Part shown: piece by piece, positions 60,640-64,000 of the stretch
Position numbering within the stretch: the stretch's first letter is position 1
How the letters are laid out: each line of letters starts with the position of its first letter
Source of the DNA: CBDCFV01 sp965216425
GTDB taxonomy: Bacteria; Chloroflexota; Dehalococcoidia; Lucifugimonadales; UBA3495
Assembly: GCA_965216425.1 (NCBI GenBank)
Contig: CBDCFV010000006.1
Coordinates: 682,001 to 746,000 of the forward strand
Direction of reading: 5' to 3'
Length of the DNA stretch: 64,000 nt
Position numbers and translations under genes: made by a program
Notes under the pieces: generated by a model
What the model was told of the DNA's origin: nothing
The model's input: only the letters and a program-made list of their open reading frames with translations
Database searches by the model: none

Positions 60640-61491
60640 GATCCGTCGCCCCTCATCCAGTCCGGGGTACGATTTCACCGGGGAGGTGATGATGATGCGA
60701 AAGCCCTGCTCCAGTCGCATCGGAACCTCCTCGGCGGTCGCCCCGGTGGCGCAAGGTACCCCCGCGTCCAAGCAAGTGCGGAGAATGCGCAACAGGTTCT
60801 CCTGCACCTCTGGGTGGTTGGAATTCCCCCGGTGCCCCATGGACACTGACATATCGCCGGGGCCGGCCCATATGGCCCCTATCCCTTTGACCTCCCGCAG
60901 GATGTCCGGCAGGTTCCTGACTCCCTCCGGCTCTTCCACAATGCCCATCAGCATCATGTTGCCGTTGGGGTCAAGGGGCCACAGGTCCGCGGCGTCGTAA
61001 TACTCTTGGGCTGACAGTCCCCAATACCGCGGCGCGATGCGCTGCCACCAGCCCCGCTCTCCCCGCGGTTCGAAGTCTGCCACTCCTGGCACTTGGGGGT
61101 ACCGCGCCGCCACCACAGCAGCCCGCGCCTCCTCAACCGTGTTCAAGTGGGGCAGCACCAGCCCATACACGCCGGTGTCCAGGGTCTGCTTTATCACCCA
61201 CTGGCTTTGCTCCCTCGAGTTGGGCGGTATGCGGACGAAGGGCGTCGGGCTGGCTTGAAGGCCGCCTCCCTCCGCTATCCGCTTGCGGTTCAGCAAAAAC
61301 TGGAGCGAGGTCCGCAGGTTGTTGAAGCTCAACCCCTCGTGCTCCATCTCCACGATGACCATGTCGTATTCCGAGTCGGCGATGAACGTTATGTCGTCCA
61401 GGTTACCGTTCCATACCAACCCGGAGCAGAACACCGGGCGGCCCTGCTCCAGCAGGTCGACAACCCTGTTGTAGCGAACGTTTTCAGCCAT
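60628..61491 (-). CDS. HpcH/HpaI aldolase family protein
   Basis: A 287-residue TIM-barrel class II aldolase-like protein. Seen: DMVIVEMEHEGLSFNNLRTS, TPFVRIPPNSREQSQWVIKQ (the substrate-binding Arg), GVYGLVLPHLNTVEEARAAV, GIVEEPEGVRNLPDILREV (metal Glu) and IWAGPGDMSVSMGHRG (metal Asp). Members cleave 2-keto-3-deoxy acids or citramalyl-type substrates; the exact one is unknown. It ends tail to tail with hflC over a hairpin. Confidence 0.87.
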   Translation of the reverse strand: MAENVRYNRVVDLLEQGRPVFCSGLVWNGNLDDITFIADSEYDMVIVEMEHEGLSFNNLRTSLQFLLNRKRIAEGGGLQASPTPFVRIPPNSREQSQWVIKQTLDTGVYGLVLPHLNTVEEARAAVVAARYPQVPGVADFEPRGERGWWQRIAPRYWGLSAQEYYDAADLWPLDPNGNMMLMGIVEEPEGVRNLPDILREVKGIGAIWAGPGDMSVSMGHRGNSNHPEVQENLLRILRTCLDAGVPCATGATAEEVPMRLEQGFRIIITSPVKSYPGLDEGRRISGR

Positions 61492-61658
61492 GCTATTCCT
61501 CCATTCTGCAATTTGCTTGGCCCCGGATATAAACGCCTGTCTCGATTGACTGCCACCTAAGCATTTTAGACGCCTGGTACATGCCCGCCGGTATCGTGAC
61601 GCTCAAATGGTACTCCAATCTCGGATTATCCGACCCGCGCCGCGATGTTGTCCACCGG

Positions 61659-61837
61659 CCCGGAACCCACAGGCAGGGCCTTTTCATTCTCCCGTCCTTC
61701 CCGTGCAGGCGGAAATCCATATGGTCCTGCCACGAGAAGGTTGCCATAGGCCACAGTCATGTAGGTTCTCGCTTTCACGGGAAAGACGAGACCCATTTGA
61801 CCTGATCCGGAAAATGAAAAGGCCCCGGACCCACAGG
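61659..61837. repeat. Palindromic mobile repeat, copy D, with flanking direct repeats
   Basis: The element runs from AGGGCCTTTTCATTCTC (about 61675) to GAAAATGAAAAGGCCC (about 61825). The inner stem is GTCCTTCCCGTG against CACGGGAAAGAC. Flanking direct repeats are CCCGGAACCCACAGG (61659-61673) and CCCGGACCCACAGG (61824-61837). The remainder of the 61492-61969 gap shows no gene. Confidence 0.85.
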
Positions 61838-61969
61838 TCATTTGACGAGTAGGACAAAATCCAATAAATTGGATTCGTTTCCCGCGAATATGAAAATATC
61901 CCGTGCACCCAAGCGCCCGGCTTTCGTCGGCGGATGCGGTGGTCCGGACGGCACCAACCAGGAGCGTCT

Positions 61970-63124
61970 ATGAGGATCCATGAATACCAGGCAAAGGAAA
62001 TCTTCGCCCGCTATGACATTGCGGTGCCGGAAAGCCGGTTGGCAGCCAGCGGTGAAGAGGCCCGGAAAGCCACGGCGGACCTCGATGGGCGGGCCGTGCT
62101 GAAGGCGCAGATACACGCTGGGGGCCGCGGCCACGGCGGAGGCGTCAAAGTTGTCAACTCCCCTGACGAAGCCCGCCAAGTCGCCGACGCGTTGCTGGCC
62201 GAACGTCTGGTCACCCCTCAGACCGGTCCTGAAGGGGCGCCTGTGCACCACGTCCTGGTCGAAGCATTGGCCGACATAGCCCGAGAGCTGTATCTCGCCA
62301 TCACCATCGACCGGGTTGCTCGAAGTCCTGTCCTTCTGGCCAGCCCGGCGGGTGGCATGGACATCGAAGAGGTTGCCGCCACCAGGCCCGAGGACATCCA
62401 TAACGAAGTCATTGACCCTGTCATGGGCTTTATGCCCTTTCAGGCCCGGCGCCTGACGGCCAAGCTGGGTTTGGAAGGCTCTCAAGCCCAAGCCTGCGCA
62501 GGCGTCATGGGCAACCTGTGCCGGATATTCGCCGACAACGACTGTTCGTTGGTGGAGATCAACCCCCTGGTTGTCACCGGCGGCGGCGACTTGGTGGCGT
62601 TGGATGCCAAGATCAACTTGGATGACGACTCGCTGTTCCGGCACCATGACCTCCTGGAACTGCAGGACAAGAGCCAGGAGGATGAACTGGAATCCCGTGC
62701 CGCCGATATGGACATTGCCTATGTCAACCTGGACGGCGAGGTGGGTTGCTTGGTCAATGGGGCCGGCTTGGCGATGGCGACCCTGGACGTGACCAACGCC
62801 GCCGGCGCGGCTCCAGCCAACTTTCTGGACGTGGGCGGCGGCGCAACCGACGAAAAGGTGGCCAACGCGGTTTCGATCATACTGTCCGATCCCAAAGTCA
62901 CGCGGGTGCTGGTCAACATTTTCGGTGGTATACTCCGGTGCGATGTAGCTGCCAGGGGCGTCGTTCAAGCGTACCGGCAAATGGATTCCAACCTTCCGTT
63001 GGTGGTGCGGCTGTTGGGAACCAACGCCGAAGAGGGCCGCAGCATTTTACGGGACTCGGGGCTGCAGGTCACTTTCGCCAACACTCTGTCGGAGGCGGCT
63101 CATGCCATCCGGCAATCCCGCTGA
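61970..63124 (+). CDS. sucC: Succinate-CoA ligase (ADP-forming), beta subunit
   Basis: Makes ATP or GTP from succinyl-CoA in the TCA cycle with the alpha subunit. ATP-grasp domain: MRIHEYQAKEIFARYDIAVP, VLKAQIHAGGRGHGGGVKVV, EINPLVVTGGGDLVALDAKI. The C-terminal CoA-ligase domain shows GCLVNGAGLAMATLDVTNAA, NFLDVGGGATDEKV and LVNIFGGILRCDVAARGVV. GGAG lies 5 bp before the ATG. 384 residues. sucD follows after 98 bp. Together with korAB it fits conversion of 2-oxoglutarate to succinate. Confidence 0.95.
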   Translation: MRIHEYQAKEIFARYDIAVPESRLAASGEEARKATADLDGRAVLKAQIHAGGRGHGGGVKVVNSPDEARQVADALLAERLVTPQTGPEGAPVHHVLVEALADIARELYLAITIDRVARSPVLLASPAGGMDIEEVAATRPEDIHNEVIDPVMGFMPFQARRLTAKLGLEGSQAQACAGVMGNLCRIFADNDCSLVEINPLVVTGGGDLVALDAKINLDDDSLFRHHDLLELQDKSQEDELESRAADMDIAYVNLDGEVGCLVNGAGLAMATLDVTNAAGAAPANFLDVGGGATDEKVANAVSIILSDPKVTRVLVNIFGGILRCDVAARGVVQAYRQMDSNLPLVVRLLGTNAEEGRSILRDSGLQVTFANTLSEAAHAIRQSR

Positions 63125-63222
63125 ACTTCAGCCGCGCAAAACTTTCTTTCGCCCTGGAGTGCAAAGGTCAAGATGAGGATAAAAACTTCCCCGGGCAACT
63201 ACTCTCCAAGGCACGGACTGGA

Positions 63223-64000
63223 ATGAGCATCCTGGTGAATGAAAATTCTCGAATAGTGGTGCAGGGCATCACCGGGCGAGAAGGGAGCTTCCACGCTTCC
63301 GCTTGCAAGGCCTACGGCGCTAACGTGGTCGCCGGAGTCACCCCCGGCCGCGGCGGGCAGGTATTCGAGGATGAAGTCCCGATCTTCAACTCAATGGAAG
63401 AGGCGGTGCAAGCCACCGGCGCCAACGTCTCCCTTATTTTTGTGCCGCCGCCCTTCGCGGCGGACGCGATTGCAGAGGCGGCCGACGCCGGGGTGCCGTT
63501 GGTCGTGTGCATCACCGAAGGCCTCCCGGTGCTGGACACCGTCCGCATCAGCCGGTACTTGGAAAACAAACCTGTGCGGCTTATCGGCCCCAATTGCCCC
63601 GGGCTTATCACGCCCGGCGCCCGTTGCAAGGTCGGAATCATGCCCGGCGCCATCCACAAGCACGGCAGGACGGGTGTGGTGTCCCGCAGCGGTACTCTGA
63701 CCTACGAGGCCGTGGGCCAATTGACCGAGCTTGGCATCGGCCAGTCCAGTTGTGTAGGCATTGGCGGAGACCCTATTATCGGCACCAGTTTCATTGACGT
63801 GCTGCGGCTGTTTAACGAAGACCCGGATACGGACATGGTAGTGATGATCGGGGAGATCGGCGGTACCATGGAGCAGGAAGCCGCCGCCTACATCAAGGAG
63901 TCCTTCACCAAGCCTCTGTGCGCCCTGATAGTAGGGGCCACGGCCCCTACGGGCAAACGAATGGGCCACGCCGGAGCCATCATAACCGGGGAAAGCGCTC
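63223..64000 (+). CDS. sucD: Succinate-CoA ligase, alpha subunit (partial)
   Basis: The alpha subunit binds CoA and carries the phosphorylated His. From the ATG at 63223: VVQGITGREGSFHASACKAY, GVTPGRGGQVFEDEVPIFNS, CITEGLPVLDTVRISRYLEN, RLIGPNCPGLITPGARCKVG, and GVVSRSGTLTYEAVGQLTEL. The phospho-His motif GHAGAI is at the very end of the window. About 259 residues are visible and the last roughly 30 are cut off by the edge. Confidence 0.94.
   Translation, partial: MSILVNENSRIVVQGITGREGSFHASACKAYGANVVAGVTPGRGGQVFEDEVPIFNSMEEAVQATGANVSLIFVPPPFAADAIAEAADAGVPLVVCITEGLPVLDTVRISRYLENKPVRLIGPNCPGLITPGARCKVGIMPGAIHKHGRTGVVSRSGTLTYEAVGQLTELGIGQSSCVGIGGDPIIGTSFIDVLRLFNEDPDTDMVVMIGEIGGTMEQEAAAYIKESFTKPLCALIVGATAPTGKRMGHAGAIITGESA

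Overview
The window looks like chromosomal DNA from a moderately GC-rich bacterium, most likely Chloroflexota of the SAR202/Dehalococcoidia type. This placement is an inference. It rests on the gene set: a bifunctional phosphoglucose/phosphomannose isomerase, a CcmE with Cys in place of the heme-binding His, a cell-division cluster in which rsmH is followed directly by ftsA with no peptidoglycan genes between, KorAB-type ferredoxin oxidoreductase, FIST and CAP proteins, and many dispersed GTCATTCCCGCG-type hairpin repeats. I found no rRNA, tRNA or CRISPR array.

Layout. 1-1.7 kb: rsmH and partial ftsA (minus). 1.9-5.6 kb: tig-clpP-clpX protein quality control (plus). 5.6-15.3 kb: a dense minus-strand block (dprA, topA, xerC, aroQ, M24 peptidase, PaREP1-like protein, efp, xseA, xseB, formyltransferase), several genes overlapping by 4-11 bp. 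15.3-19.8 kb: a mobile and decaying island with an IS630-family element, two abutting miniature inverted-repeat elements and two tandem zinc-type CDF transporters that are both frameshifted. 20-22.6 kb: korAB. 22.8-26.2 kb: cytochrome c maturation genes ccmA-B-C-D-E plus a HEPN-like gene. 26-42 kb: accessory metabolism (SDRs, HhH glycosylase, quinone-reductase-like dehydrogenase, CAP protein, dienelactone hydrolase, FAH protein, FIST protein with a leaderless substrate-binding protein, methyltransferase, aminotransferase, HepT-like HEPN). 41.4-45.7 kb: pgi/pmi, a wrecked HigBA-type toxin-antitoxin remnant, ligA and pth. 45.7-48.7 kb: secreted metalloprotease and Gfo/Idh/MocA oxidoreductase. 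48.9-53.3 kb: nitrogen assimilation (GSI-type and GSII-type glutamine synthetases, a 27-residue membrane peptide, amtB). 53.5-54.8 kb: three tandem DsrE-family proteins. 55-60.6 kb: ftsH, hflK, hflC. 60.6-64 kb: HpcH/HpaI aldolase, sucC and partial sucD.

The most unusual items are these. (1) A roughly 150-bp palindromic mobile element is present in four copies; each is flanked by its own 11-15 bp direct repeat and its stems show paired changes. (2) Three inverted-repeat elements lie edge to edge at CTAGTA junctions. (3) HflK carries an inserted domain of about 200 residues with an internal duplication. (4) An antitoxin gene is broken by a perfect 21-bp inverted duplication and sits between two copies of the pgi 3' end. 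(5) GTnAC motifs at 22-bp spacing lie upstream of amtB. (6) A 27-residue membrane peptide with a near-perfect ribosome binding site lies between amtB and glnII.
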